Assembly (NCBI GenBank): GCA_964498255.1
Contig: CAZCGW010000006.1
Location: 1-64,000, forward strand
DNA: 64,000 bases
Direction of reading: 5' to 3'
Source of the DNA: Fluviibacter sp964498255
GTDB taxonomy: Bacteria; Pseudomonadota; Gammaproteobacteria; Burkholderiales; Rhodocyclaceae
Below, piece after piece: positions 42,323 to 51,480 of the stretch. The notes below the pieces were generated by a model. It was not told the origin of the DNA, ran no database searches, and worked only from the letters and a program-made list of their open reading frames with translations. A program made the position numbers and the translations under genes. How positions within the stretch are numbered: position 1 is the stretch's first letter; each line of letters opens with the position of its first letter.

Positions 42323-42799
42323 CTAGATATTCTGGGCGTAAATTTTTTTGCTCAGAGAGCCAAGCATGGCCATCATTGCTGAGGTTGCAATCGCAAACGA
42401 GAAGAGCCCCGAGAAGGCGATATAAAAGGCAACCGACTGCCATCCTTTGGGCAGCGTATCGGAATAAATACCTAAGGTGGTATAGCAACTTCCCGCAAAC
42501 AGCATAGCCCTATGCAGATTATCGATAAGGTCATTCGTATAGAGTACGACTGTCCAGAAAACGATAGACCCCACTTGCACCAGACACATCAGCAGTATGG
42601 CCAACATAAAGTGCGTAATGAGTTTGTAGGCTGAGGCCTGCAACATGCGTGCGGTCGATCGTGAAAACCAGAAAAATACTTTCATGAACAGAAATGTGTT
42701 CACGAGCAAAAGGATAACTAAAAAGCCTAAGCCAAAGGCCGCATCCCTTAGCATTTCATCAGTGAACAACTGCAGATTATTAGGATTCATCGTAGAGAT
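42323..42799 (-). CDS. Potassium-channel-like membrane protein
   Basis: About 158 residues from the ATG used here (171 if a TTG at 42838 is used). Three hydrophobic helices with a pore-loop-like segment between the last two, RAMLFAGSCYTTLGIYSDTLP, followed by a final helix with SGLFSFAIATSAMM. Topology matches the Ion_trans_2 channel domain, but the selectivity filter reads TLGIYSD where canonical channels have T-x-G-Y-G-D. The TTG start would lie within the propionyl-CoA synthetase terminator hairpin. Convergent with the outer-membrane-like gene. Confidence 0.6.
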   Translation of the reverse strand: MSTMNPNNLQLFTDEMLRDAAFGLGFLVILLLVNTFLFMKVFFWFSRSTARMLQASAYKLITHFMLAILLMCLVQVGSIVFWTVVLYTNDLIDNLHRAMLFAGSCYTTLGIYSDTLPKGWQSVAFYIAFSGLFSFAIATSAMMAMLGSLSKKIYAQNI

Positions 42800-42817
42800 C
42801 ATTAAAACGAGCGCAAG

Positions 42818-42852
42818 AAAAAAGGCCCGCCAGATCAACTGGCAGGCCCTTT
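42818..42852 (-). terminator. Terminator after propionyl-CoA synthetase
   Basis: CTGCCAG-TTGAT-CTGGCGG extended by GGGCC pairs (one G-U), with a T-rich run on the minus strand, 20 nt past the stop. It covers the 5' end of the next reading frame. Confidence 0.8.
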
Positions 42853-42871
42853 AGTTTAAAGCACCCGTCGA

Positions 42872-44767
42872 TTAACCAGTTGAGACCAGCTTTTTAATGT
42901 TTTCGATGGTCGATGGATCATCGATGGTAGTGAGATCACCTGGGTCACGGCCTTCGGCCAGCGCCTGCAGTGAACGGCGCAGCATCTTGCCCGAACGGGT
43001 CTTCGGCAACGCCGTCACAAAGTAGACACGACCTGGGCGTGCAATGGCGCCCAGGATACTATCGACCGTACCCATCACCTCTTTCTCCAGGGCCTTCACC
43101 TTGTCAGCGGTATCAACGACACCCGCATCCTTGACCACGGCGAAGGCGATTGGCACCTGACCCTTAAGCTTATCTTCAACGCCAACCACAGCCACTTCGG
43201 CAATTGCCTTGTGGTTCTGGACAGCTTCTTCGATTTCGCGGGTGCCTAAGCGGTGGCCAGCAACGTTGATCACGTCATCAGTACGACCCAGGATGGTGAA
43301 GTAACCGTTCTCATCTTTAATCGCCCAGTCATACGACGAGTAGACCAGTGGCTCTTTGAACAGGCTGAAGTAGGTGCTGACAAAGCGCTCATCCTGACCC
43401 CACACCGTCGACAGACAGCCTGGCGGCATTGGTGGCACAACGGCAGCAATACCCTTCTCGTTCGGACCACACTCGGTACCGTCTTCACGGAAGATACGCA
43501 GGTCATAACCGTACACTGGGAACGATGGCGAACCGTATTTGATTGGTGTCTTTTCTACGCCAGGTACAGCCGAGATCATTGGCCAACCGGTTTCAGTCTG
43601 CCAGTAGTTATCGATGACTGGCTTGTTCAGCTCAGACATAAACCATTCGTGCGTTGGTTCGTCCAGTGGCTCACCCGCCATGTAGATATGCTTAAGGCTC
43701 GAGAGATCATGCTTCTTCATGTAAGCAGGATCCTGCTTCTTCAGAACACGGGCAGCCGTTGGCGCCGAGAACATCACATTAACTTTGTACTGCTCTACGA
43801 TCTTCCACCAGATGGCTGGATCAGGACGCAGTGGCGTACCTTCGTACACCACGGTGGCCATACCGCCAATCAGCGGGCCGTAAACGATGTAAGAGTGACC
43901 CACAACCCAACCGATATCCGAGGTCGAGAAGAAAGTTTCTCCTTTACCACCCTGGTAAATGTGCTTCATCGAAGCAGCCAGAGCAACCAGGTAACCACCG
44001 GTATCACGCTGCACGCCCTTTGGCTTGCCGGTGGTACCCGAGGTGTACAGGATGTATGACGGATGCGACGATTCGACCCAGGTACACGGCACTTGTGCGT
44101 CCATGTTCTGAGCACGCAGTTCGGCGTAATCAACGTCACGGCCGGCAACGCGCGGGAAACCCTTATCCAGACCGCGGTCAACGATGATGACCTTGGCCGG
44201 CGGGAACTCGGCGAGGCTCAGCGATTCATCAACGAGATGCTTGTACGGTACCGGCTTGCCGTTACGCATACCGGCATCAGCAGTCACCATGACCTTCGGC
44301 TTGGCATCATCGATACGGGTCGCCAGCGAACCGGCAGCAAAGCCACCGAACACGACCGAATGAATAGCACCGATACGCACTGTCGCCAGCATGGCGAAAA
44401 TAGCTTCCGGAATCATCGGCATGTAAATCAGGACGCGGTCACCCTCCTTGACATCCTGGCTCTGCAGAATGGCAGCCATGCGCTCGACTTCGCGTTGTAG
44501 TTCGGCCCAGGTGTAAACACGCTCTTCGTCAGTTTCTGTCGAAATGTAAACCAGTGCACGATCATTCGGGCGTTCGGCCGCATGGCGATCCACTGCGTTG
44601 TAGCAGAGGTTAGTCTTACCATTCACAAACCATTTGACGAATGGTGGACGCGAATAATCACAGACCTGGGTAAAGGGTTCCTTCCACTCGACCAGCTGTG
44701 CCTGCTCGGCCCAGAAGTCATCACGGTTTTCGATGGAACGCTTATGAAAATCCTGATACTTGCCCAT
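42872..44767 (-). CDS. prpE: Propionyl-CoA synthetase-like ligase
   Basis: 631-residue ANL ligase. ATP loop YTSGTTGKPKGVQR, FSTSDIGWVVGHSYIVYGP, WQTETGWPMIS and C-terminal PKTRSGKMLRRSLQ with the regulatory lysine. GEPLDEPTHEWF and the shorter length compared with Acs point to PrpE (propionate activation). It could still accept acetate or acrylate. GAGGAACT precedes the ATG. It ends in a terminator and is divergent from transaldolase. No methylcitrate genes lie beside it. Confidence 0.88.
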   Translation of the reverse strand: MGKYQDFHKRSIENRDDFWAEQAQLVEWKEPFTQVCDYSRPPFVKWFVNGKTNLCYNAVDRHAAERPNDRALVYISTETDEERVYTWAELQREVERMAAILQSQDVKEGDRVLIYMPMIPEAIFAMLATVRIGAIHSVVFGGFAAGSLATRIDDAKPKVMVTADAGMRNGKPVPYKHLVDESLSLAEFPPAKVIIVDRGLDKGFPRVAGRDVDYAELRAQNMDAQVPCTWVESSHPSYILYTSGTTGKPKGVQRDTGGYLVALAASMKHIYQGGKGETFFSTSDIGWVVGHSYIVYGPLIGGMATVVYEGTPLRPDPAIWWKIVEQYKVNVMFSAPTAARVLKKQDPAYMKKHDLSSLKHIYMAGEPLDEPTHEWFMSELNKPVIDNYWQTETGWPMISAVPGVEKTPIKYGSPSFPVYGYDLRIFREDGTECGPNEKGIAAVVPPMPPGCLSTVWGQDERFVSTYFSLFKEPLVYSSYDWAIKDENGYFTILGRTDDVINVAGHRLGTREIEEAVQNHKAIAEVAVVGVEDKLKGQVPIAFAVVKDAGVVDTADKVKALEKEVMGTVDSILGAIARPGRVYFVTALPKTRSGKMLRRSLQALAEGRDPGDLTTIDDPSTIENIKKLVSTG

Positions 44768-44799
44768 AGTTCCTCAGCCTCCTCTGGCTTACTTGTCAT

Positions 44800-44897
44800 G
44801 ATGCAGTAACGACTGCATCTGTTTTTATGATAAAAACTTCCTGCCGCATCCTGAATGGTGTCAGGCTGGTCATCATCGCCGATTTAAAAAGGCGATG
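44800..44897. promoter_or_regulatory. Two inverted repeats between prpE and tal
   Basis: GATGCAGT-AACG-ACTGCATC (44800-44819), then CATCGCC-N10-GGCGATG (44874-44897). Each is followed by T residues on the plus strand. They lie in the prpE leader on one strand and ahead of tal on the other, and could be hairpins, attenuators or operators. Confidence 0.45.
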
Positions 44898-44961
44898 GTT
44901 TTACAGGTCAGACGCCATAATTACGCCTGTACCCTTACACGAAGCTGACCATTAGACTGCC

Positions 44962-46065
44962 ATGACCCAATCAACGCATCAAGCCCCCATTTTCCACAGT
45001 CGAATTGCTGCGGTTGCACAATTAGGCCAGCAGATCTGGCTGGATACATTATCGCGTCAGCTGATTGAAAGCGGCACGCTGGCCAACTGGATTAACAACG
45101 ATGCGGTGGCTGGTCTGACCTCCAATCCTGCCATCTTTCACCAGGCGCTAAGCAAGGATTCTGCGTATCAACCGGCCATTGCCGCGGCCCGCAGCGTGGA
45201 GCCCAACCCGGAAATCCGTTTCGAAAACGTCGTGCTCCCAGATATACAGGCTGCCTGCGATCTGTTCTTGCCGCTGTGGCAAAAAACCGCTGGGCAACAG
45301 GGCTATGTCAGTTTCGAAGTGTCGCCTACCCTGGCGCACGATGCGACAGGCACCACGGCCGCCGCCGTGCGTTTGTGGCAGACGATTAACCGGCCTAATG
45401 CCATGATCAAGATTCCGGCCACGGCGGCCGGTTGCCAAGCCATCACCGAAGTGATTGCCCAAGGCATCAACGTTAATGTGACGCTAATTTTTTCTTTAGA
45501 GCAGCTCGAAGCGGTTCAGGCTGCGCACGAGGCCGGCCTGCGTCGCTGGGTGGCGCACTGCCAGCAGGCGGGAACCCCGGAGCATTTCGGTAACGTGGCA
45601 TCCGTCGCCAGCTTCTTTGTCAGCCGTACGGACAACACGCTGGATGCGAAACTGCCGGAAAGCCTGCAAGGCAAGACGGCCATCGCACTCTGTAAAACGG
45701 CTTACGCGCAATGGCAGGAGGCTCAGTCTGGCGCGCAGGCTGATCTGAGGGCGCTCGGCGCCAAACCCCAGTGGTTACTCTGGGCCTCAACCTCGGTCAA
45801 AAACCCAGCCTACCGCGATACGCTCTATGTCGAAGCGTTAATTGGGCCAGAAACCGTGAACACGGTACCTGATGCCACGCTTGTGGCTTTTCGTGATCAT
45901 GGCGTTGCACAAGAGACGCTGAGTCAGGATGTAGCCGCAGCACAGGAACAACTTATTGCGCTTCAAGGGCTGGGCATTGATCTGGAACAAATTGGGCAAG
46001 ATCTGCAAACGGCTGGCCTGAGCCAGTTCGAAAAAGCTTACGCCGACCTGCTGACGCTGGTTTAA
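44962..46065 (+). CDS. tal: Transaldolase
   Basis: 367-residue class I aldolase of the pentose phosphate pathway, transferring dihydroxyacetone units. It opens with QQIWLDTLSRQLIESGTL and GLTSNPAIFHQAL; the Schiff-base lysine is K150 (NAMIKIPATAAG); the end FEKAYADLL is also typical. It belongs to the longer bacterial transaldolase type (Tal, about 360). Not linked to tkt or zwf here. Confidence 0.94.
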   Translation: MTQSTHQAPIFHSRIAAVAQLGQQIWLDTLSRQLIESGTLANWINNDAVAGLTSNPAIFHQALSKDSAYQPAIAAARSVEPNPEIRFENVVLPDIQAACDLFLPLWQKTAGQQGYVSFEVSPTLAHDATGTTAAAVRLWQTINRPNAMIKIPATAAGCQAITEVIAQGINVNVTLIFSLEQLEAVQAAHEAGLRRWVAHCQQAGTPEHFGNVASVASFFVSRTDNTLDAKLPESLQGKTAIALCKTAYAQWQEAQSGAQADLRALGAKPQWLLWASTSVKNPAYRDTLYVEALIGPETVNTVPDATLVAFRDHGVAQETLSQDVAAAQEQLIALQGLGIDLEQIGQDLQTAGLSQFEKAYADLLTLV

Positions 46066-46092
46066 ACCTTGCGCTTACTTTCGCACCGAAGT

Positions 46093-46449
46093 TTAGGTAA
46101 TGGGCGGCAAGCCATGGCGTTGCCTCGCCCGGTTACAGGCCTCATCCACAATACCCAATGCCGCCCAGGGATTGAACTCGTGGCAAGGGGACGGTCTGTC
46201 GGCATAAATGCTGCACCCCACCCGCTGTCCGATCTCTCCGGTCAAAGCAACACAACGCGGGGATGCCTCATCGGTACCCTTCATCCGCATCAGCTTGGGG
46301 GTGAGTACGATGGCCATCTCTACCGGAACACCGGCGCTCTGCGCGGTCTTCGCCAGTTCGAAAGGATGAAAGTCCACGCGATACGCGGCACAGCAAGCGC
46401 CGCAACCTTCACATACGGAAAGTGTTGACGTGTCGACCGCTTCAGTCAT
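46093..46449 (-). CDS. YkgJ-family cysteine cluster protein
   Basis: 118 residues from ATG 46449. Cysteine-rich motif CEGCGACC near the N-terminus and GCSIYADRPSPCHEFNPWA in the second half, the CxxCxxCC...C pattern of the YkgJ/CxxCxxCC family thought to bind zinc or an iron-sulfur cluster. A frame to 46482 would add 11 residues. Function unknown. Its start region overlaps the divergent PIN gene by 20 bp. Confidence 0.85.
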   Translation of the reverse strand: MTEAVDTSTLSVCEGCGACCAAYRVDFHPFELAKTAQSAGVPVEMAIVLTPKLMRMKGTDEASPRCVALTGEIGQRVGCSIYADRPSPCHEFNPWAALGIVDEACNRARQRHGLPPIT

Positions 46450-46930
46450 AGCGCCCCCGACCCGTTTGGTGCTGGATACCAATGTGGTGATGGATCTGTT
46501 TCATTTCCAGGCACCGCCGCTGGCCCTGCTGGCGCAAGCCATTAGTAATGGTCGCGTTATTTGCCTGGCCAATGAGCGAACGCTGGCCGAGTTGGAACGG
46601 GTAACGGGTTACCCGCAGTTCCGCCTCGACGAAGCCGGCCGCAACAATCTGCTGCAGCGCTACCGGGCGCACCTGACGGTGCTGCCCCTTCCGGCTGCAG
46701 ACAGCCCTGCTTTGCCGGCCCTGCCTAAATGCCGCGACCCGGATGACCAGATGTTTCTGGAATTGGCGCAATACGCCAAGGCCGATCTGTTGATCAGCCG
46801 GGACAACCTGGTGCTCAAACTGGCACGGGCACGGCAACGCCCCTGTCCCTTTGCCATCTTGCCGCCAGATGCTGCCTTGATTCATTTGTTTGCTAACGAC
46901 GACTCAGGCAATACGCCGACGGAAAACTAG
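46430..46930 (+). CDS. PIN-domain putative toxin
   Basis: 166 residues, GTG start with GGAAAG upstream. PIN-fold nuclease signatures: LVLDTNVVMDLF (first acidic residue), a mid Glu in RTLAELERV, and CRDPDDQMFLELAQYAKADLLISRD (distal acidic cluster). It matches the 'putative toxin-antitoxin system toxin component, PIN family' group. No antitoxin-like gene lies next to it, so it may be a solitary RNase. It is divergent from and overlapping YkgJ, and its 3' end overlaps yaaA by 27 bp. Confidence 0.85.
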   Translation: MSTASVIAPPTRLVLDTNVVMDLFHFQAPPLALLAQAISNGRVICLANERTLAELERVTGYPQFRLDEAGRNNLLQRYRAHLTVLPLPAADSPALPALPKCRDPDDQMFLELAQYAKADLLISRDNLVLKLARARQRPCPFAILPPDAALIHLFANDDSGNTPTEN

Positions 46931-47683
46931 TTTGGTTTCGGTCGAGGCAGCAGGCACATAGCCGTAACCTTCGGCATCAAACTTCTGCAGATCCGCAGGC
47001 GTTTTCCAGCCGCCTTCTGCCGCAGCGCGCACAAACAAACCCCGGGCGCGTTTGGCATAAAAGCTAATGATCTTGAACTTGCCGTCTTTGAAGTCTTCAA
47101 AGACGCAATCAATCACGGGTGTGCCCGCTTTTTCAAAGGCTTTGCGATCCACCGATTTGAAGTATTCATCAGATGCTGTGTTAATCAACGGGCCACCGGC
47201 TGCTTTGAGATCAGCGAGAACGGTTGCCGTATTGCTCTCGCGCCACCAGGCATAAAGATCCTTGCCTGCCGGATTAGCCAGCTTGGTGCCCATTTCCAGC
47301 CGATAAGGGCGCATCAGATCGAGCGGACGCAATACCCCATAAAGGCCGGACAGCACACGCACATGATCCTGCACGTAGGCTAATTGCTTCGTCTTCAAAG
47401 AAGGTGCGTCCAGCCCTTCATAGACATCCCCGTTAAACGCCAGAACGGCCTGTTTTGCTTCTGGCTGTTCATGTTTGGGTGACCAATCAGCGTAACGCGT
47501 GACATTGAGCACAGAAAGCTTGTCGCTCAGCGACATCAATTCAGCAATCTGGGCAGGCGACTGTTTACGCAAAATATCGATGAGCGGTGCCGATTTATCC
47601 AGAAAACGCGGTTGAGTCTGCGGGATATCGGCAGAAACAGGTTCGAAATCAAGCGATTTGGCAGGCGACAGTAAAAACAGCAT
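46904..47683 (-). CDS. yaaA: Peroxide stress protein YaaA
   Basis: 259-residue DUF328 protein. The start MLFLLSPAKSLDF, the GDVYEGLDAPSL segment, YGVLRPLDLMRPYRLEMG and the end VFRRR are characteristic. In E. coli YaaA lowers intracellular free iron during peroxide stress and binds DNA. Convergent overlap with the PIN gene; divergent from the DUF2863 gene. Confidence 0.93.
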   Translation of the reverse strand: MLFLLSPAKSLDFEPVSADIPQTQPRFLDKSAPLIDILRKQSPAQIAELMSLSDKLSVLNVTRYADWSPKHEQPEAKQAVLAFNGDVYEGLDAPSLKTKQLAYVQDHVRVLSGLYGVLRPLDLMRPYRLEMGTKLANPAGKDLYAWWRESNTATVLADLKAAGGPLINTASDEYFKSVDRKAFEKAGTPVIDCVFEDFKDGKFKIISFYAKRARGLFVRAAAEGGWKTPADLQKFDAEGYGYVPAASTETKLVFRRRIA

Positions 47684-47781
47684 CGGTTTCTTTCGTAAAA
47701 CAGGGCCAGGACAAATTATGGCACCAAACTGTTTCTTTCCCAGCTAACCGCCACAGCACCCAGGCTTGGTAAAATGCGAGG

Positions 47782-48978
47782 ATGAAACGCCCCCCTTATG
47801 GTTCCCGCCCCCGATTGTCCCGAGAAATGGCGCAGCTTAGCTGGCTCGCCACCGGACTCGCCCAGGCCGGCAGCCGTATCGAGCGCACCCACTGGCACAC
47901 GCGATTGCAAAGTCTGGTGGCGCAATTGCTATCGGCCGGAGATGATGAGGCCCTCAATACTGTGCTCACCCGCCTCAGCGAGGGAGAGCCCATTGCGCAC
48001 GATGCGCTGATGGACACCATTGAGTCTGCCGTTGAATCTACGACCATCACCATTACCAATGAATCTCGCGATGTACTGCTCATTGCTTGCCCGCTGCTGG
48101 CCTGGTCCCGCTATGCCATTCCAGCGCCGGCACTGACTGCCAGAGACCAGATAGCACTCGCCGATGCCTTGAAAACGACGGTGCTCACCCGCCATGCCGA
48201 GGTAGCACTCTTAGGCATGCTGGTTGGCCCGGATCAGATTCCTCGTGAATTCACCCAATTGGCGCAACTCACCCGCAACCTGGCTGAATCATTGAGCACC
48301 GGCAAAGCCGCCCCGCTGCATGCCCAGGCTACAGAAGAAACTAACCGCTTTCTGTCTGATACACGTTACCTGATTGCTGCCGTTTCGGTACCCCACGGTG
48401 AAGCCATTTTCCGCTGGCAGGAAGCACGCACAGCCCATAGTTCATCGCAACTCAATGAACGTGGTGAAATCTCCCAGGTGTGGTCTGCACAAACCCTGAA
48501 GATTCTCGAACCCCTCCTGGCTGGCTGTCGCATTACCATGCTGCTGCCAGAAGCTTTTCATGCAGCGTGTGCGGCGGCGGACCGTGCCTCTCGCCCACAC
48601 TCTATCGAGGCCTGCGTCCGCTTCTTATCCGAAGCGATTGATCTGCCACCGGAAAAACAGCGCGCAGTGCTTGGCCCTTTCTACGCACAGCGCCTGGAAG
48701 AGTACCGGATCGGACTAGGCCCACGTAATAACGATGAGCTTTATCACGGCGTGGTCTGGCCATTGCTGGGCATTGAAGATGAGCAAGGCGACATGCCCGC
48801 AGAAATCGAACAGGTACTACGCACACTAGGCGTGACGGATATCGTGTCGCATGATCATCGCTTTCCCATGGAATACTGCGACGATTGTGGCTCACCGATG
48901 TATGCCAATGCCGATGGCGAGCTGGCTCATCTGGAAATGCCTGAATCTGTGGCAACGCAACCGAGCATCCTGCACTGA
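47782..48978 (+). CDS. DUF2863 family protein
   Basis: 398-residue soluble protein of the DUF2863 family known mostly from betaproteobacteria, recognised from SREMAQLSWLATGLAQAGSRIE, PHGEAIFRWQE and the C-terminal FPMEYCDDCGSPMYANADGEL. The paired cysteines near the end suggest a zinc-knuckle. Function unknown. Its stop TGA is one base before the bioA start, so it may lead the biotin operon. An internal ATG at 47827 is an alternative start. Confidence 0.85.
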   Translation: MKRPPYGSRPRLSREMAQLSWLATGLAQAGSRIERTHWHTRLQSLVAQLLSAGDDEALNTVLTRLSEGEPIAHDALMDTIESAVESTTITITNESRDVLLIACPLLAWSRYAIPAPALTARDQIALADALKTTVLTRHAEVALLGMLVGPDQIPREFTQLAQLTRNLAESLSTGKAAPLHAQATEETNRFLSDTRYLIAAVSVPHGEAIFRWQEARTAHSSSQLNERGEISQVWSAQTLKILEPLLAGCRITMLLPEAFHAACAAADRASRPHSIEACVRFLSEAIDLPPEKQRAVLGPFYAQRLEEYRIGLGPRNNDELYHGVVWPLLGIEDEQGDMPAEIEQVLRTLGVTDIVSHDHRFPMEYCDDCGSPMYANADGELAHLEMPESVATQPSILH

Positions 48979-48979
48979 T

Positions 48980-50305
48980 ATGCCAGCCAATAACGACTGG
49001 CTGAATAGAAGCCTTGCCGCTGTATGGCACCCTTGTACGCAGATGAAGCACCATCCAGCGCTACCGCTGGTACCGGTCGCCAGAGCCGAAGGGGTGTGGC
49101 TGGAAGACTTTGAAGGCAAGCGTTACCTCGATGGCATTAGCTCATGGTGGGTGAATCTGTTCGGTCACGGTAACCCGCGCATCAATGCAGCGATTACTGA
49201 CCAGCTCAGCAAACTGGAACACGTCATGCTGGCTGGGTTCACACACCAGCCCGCCATTGAGCTTGCCGAGCGCCTCTCGGCCAAAACCCAGGGTGAACTG
49301 GGGCATGCTTTCTTTGCCTCGGATGGTGCCAGCGCAACAGAAATTGCCCTCAAGATGTCGTTCCATGCCTGGCAAAACAGCGGGCAACATCAGAAACGCG
49401 AATTCGTCTGCCTGGAAGGCAGCTATCACGGCGAAACCGTTGGCGCACTCTCGGTCACTGATATCGCGCTATTCCGGGATGCCTACGCACCACTGATTCG
49501 CAACGAACACGTTCATCTCGCACCTTCACCTGATGCCCGCCAAGCGCAACCCGGTGAAACTGCTGAGGATGTGGCAAATCGTGCCGCCGACGCCTTAGAA
49601 AAACTATTTGTCGCCCGTGAAGGCAAAATTGCCGCTTTGATTATCGAGCCACTGGTTCAATGTGCCACAGGCATGGCCATGCATCACCCACGTTATCTAC
49701 AGCGTATTCGGGCTCTCTGCGATCAATATCAGGCGCACCTCATCTGTGATGAGATTGCCGTGGGCTTTGGCCGTACCGGCACATTCTTTGCGCATGAACA
49801 GGCGGGTATCCGTCCCGATTTGCTCTGCCTCTCCAAAGGTATTACGGGTGGCTATCTCCCTCTGTCCGTTGTCTTGAGCAGCGACACGATTTATCAGGCC
49901 TTCTGGGATGACGATGTCCGACGTGGCTTCCTGCACTCGCACTCGTACACAGGCAATCCACTGGCGTGCCGTGCGGCACTGGCTACACTGGATATTTTCG
50001 ACACCGAAAATATTCTCGACAAGAATCGCCAGCTAAGCGCTGTGATCACTACAGCACTGCAACCGCTGGCAACGCATCCTGCCGTCCGGCATTTCCGCAA
50101 CACCGGCATGATCTGGGCCATGGATATCGAAACATCGCTGCCGGACTTCAGCCGTCGCTACTTTGCGGCAGCAATGGAACGTGGTGTTCTCGTACGGCCG
50201 ATTGGCAACACGGTATATCTAATGCCACCTTATGTGCTGAGTGAAGCAGATGCCAAATGGCTGGCCACGCAAATGCTGTCTGCACTTAATGCAACACTGG
50301 CCTAA
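48980..50305 (+). CDS. bioA: Adenosylmethionine-8-amino-7-oxononanoate aminotransferase
   Basis: 441-residue class III PLP aminotransferase converting KAPA to DAPA with SAM as amino donor. The N-terminal WHPCTQMKHHPALPLVPV is specific for BioA. PLP lysine is K286 (LSKGITGGY), D257 binds the pyridine nitrogen (ICDEIAVGFGRTG), and FFASDGASATE is the phosphate-binding loop. The frame is open from 48851; ATG 48980, one base after the DUF2863 stop, is correct by homology. First enzyme gene of bioA-F-H-C-D. Confidence 0.95.
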   Translation: MPANNDWLNRSLAAVWHPCTQMKHHPALPLVPVARAEGVWLEDFEGKRYLDGISSWWVNLFGHGNPRINAAITDQLSKLEHVMLAGFTHQPAIELAERLSAKTQGELGHAFFASDGASATEIALKMSFHAWQNSGQHQKREFVCLEGSYHGETVGALSVTDIALFRDAYAPLIRNEHVHLAPSPDARQAQPGETAEDVANRAADALEKLFVAREGKIAALIIEPLVQCATGMAMHHPRYLQRIRALCDQYQAHLICDEIAVGFGRTGTFFAHEQAGIRPDLLCLSKGITGGYLPLSVVLSSDTIYQAFWDDDVRRGFLHSHSYTGNPLACRAALATLDIFDTENILDKNRQLSAVITTALQPLATHPAVRHFRNTGMIWAMDIETSLPDFSRRYFAAAMERGVLVRPIGNTVYLMPPYVLSEADAKWLATQMLSALNATLA

Positions 50306-50310
50306 CGCGC

Positions 50311-51480
50311 ATGAAACCGAGTGAACTCTCAACGGCACTGGCCAAGCTCGAAGCAGACTTCCTGAAAAGGGAACGCAAGACGCCCGAGAATCCCTGTGGC
50401 CCGGAGATGCAGCTGAACGGGCGCAAACTCATTGCCTTTGCCAGCAACGATTATCTCGGCCTGGCAAATGATGACGCTCTCAAAAAGGGCGCCAACGAAG
50501 CCATCGCGCAATGGGGTGTCGGCGCCGGTGCATCGCAGCTTGTGAGTGGCCGACTCGGTATATTCGCCACCCTGGAACAAGCCTGCGCTGATTTCGCACA
50601 ACGCGAAGCAGCGCTTTATTTTCCATCCGGCTTCCTGGCCAATCTGGGTGTACTGACATCGCTCGCCGATCGCCATGATGTGATTTTTGCAGACCGTACC
50701 AACCATGCATCACTGATTGACGGTGCCTTACTCTCCCGTGCGCAACACATTCGCTATCAGCATGCGAATGCCGAAGATCTGGCGGCGAAATTAGCCAACA
50801 CACCCGTTAGCGAAGACAGCACCCGACTGATCGTTACCGATAGCGTCTTCAGCATGGATGGGGACGAAGCCCCGTTACAGGCGTTGCTCGATCTCGCCCT
50901 TCAATACGACGCCTGGCTCATCGTTGACGATGCGCACGGTCTCGGCGTACTCGGCCCACAAGGCCGTGGCAGCATTGCCGATGCCCAGCTACCCGCACAC
51001 CCCAACCTGGTCATGATCGGCACGCTTGGCAAAGCCGCTGGCGTATCCGGTGCGTTTGTCGCAGGTAGCAAAGATCTGATTGAATGGCTGATTCAAAAAG
51101 CACGCGCGTATATTTACACCACAGGTGCCAGCCCAATGGTTGCCGGCGCACTACTGGCCTCGCTACAGCGAATGCTTGATGGCGATGATCTACGTACCCA
51201 TTTAAATGCCAACATCAAGGCATTCCGGGATGGTATAGCTGCGCTGAATTTACCGTACACGTTACTTCCCTCGCGCACGGGCATTCAAGCCCTGGTAGTC
51301 GGCGATAACGAAGCCGCCGTAAAACTCTCTGCACGGTTACTCGATCAAGGTTACTGGGTGCCGGCCATTCGCCCACCCACCGTCCCTGCCGGCACAGCAA
51401 GACTGCGTATCTCGCTATCTGCCGCGCACACGCTCGCGCATATAGAAGGTCTACTCGCAGCAATTGGAGCGGCCCAGTAA
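50311..51480 (+). CDS. bioF: 8-amino-7-oxononanoate synthase
   Basis: 389-residue alpha-oxoamine synthase condensing pimeloyl-ACP/CoA with alanine. PLP lysine K241 (LGKAAGVSGAFV), D206 and H209 (VDDAHGLGVLG), and SNDYLGLA near residues 45-52 are present. It is 5 nt after bioA. Its TAA overlaps the bioH ATG (TAATG), indicating coupled translation. Confidence 0.95.
   Translation: MKPSELSTALAKLEADFLKRERKTPENPCGPEMQLNGRKLIAFASNDYLGLANDDALKKGANEAIAQWGVGAGASQLVSGRLGIFATLEQACADFAQREAALYFPSGFLANLGVLTSLADRHDVIFADRTNHASLIDGALLSRAQHIRYQHANAEDLAAKLANTPVSEDSTRLIVTDSVFSMDGDEAPLQALLDLALQYDAWLIVDDAHGLGVLGPQGRGSIADAQLPAHPNLVMIGTLGKAAGVSGAFVAGSKDLIEWLIQKARAYIYTTGASPMVAGALLASLQRMLDGDDLRTHLNANIKAFRDGIAALNLPYTLLPSRTGIQALVVGDNEAAVKLSARLLDQGYWVPAIRPPTVPAGTARLRISLSAAHTLAHIEGLLAAIGAAQ

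Noticed and set aside
43253..44059. 268-codon plus-strand frame opposite propionyl-CoA synthetase
   Set aside because: Antisense shadow of a well-conserved gene, with no Shine-Dalgarno or domain.
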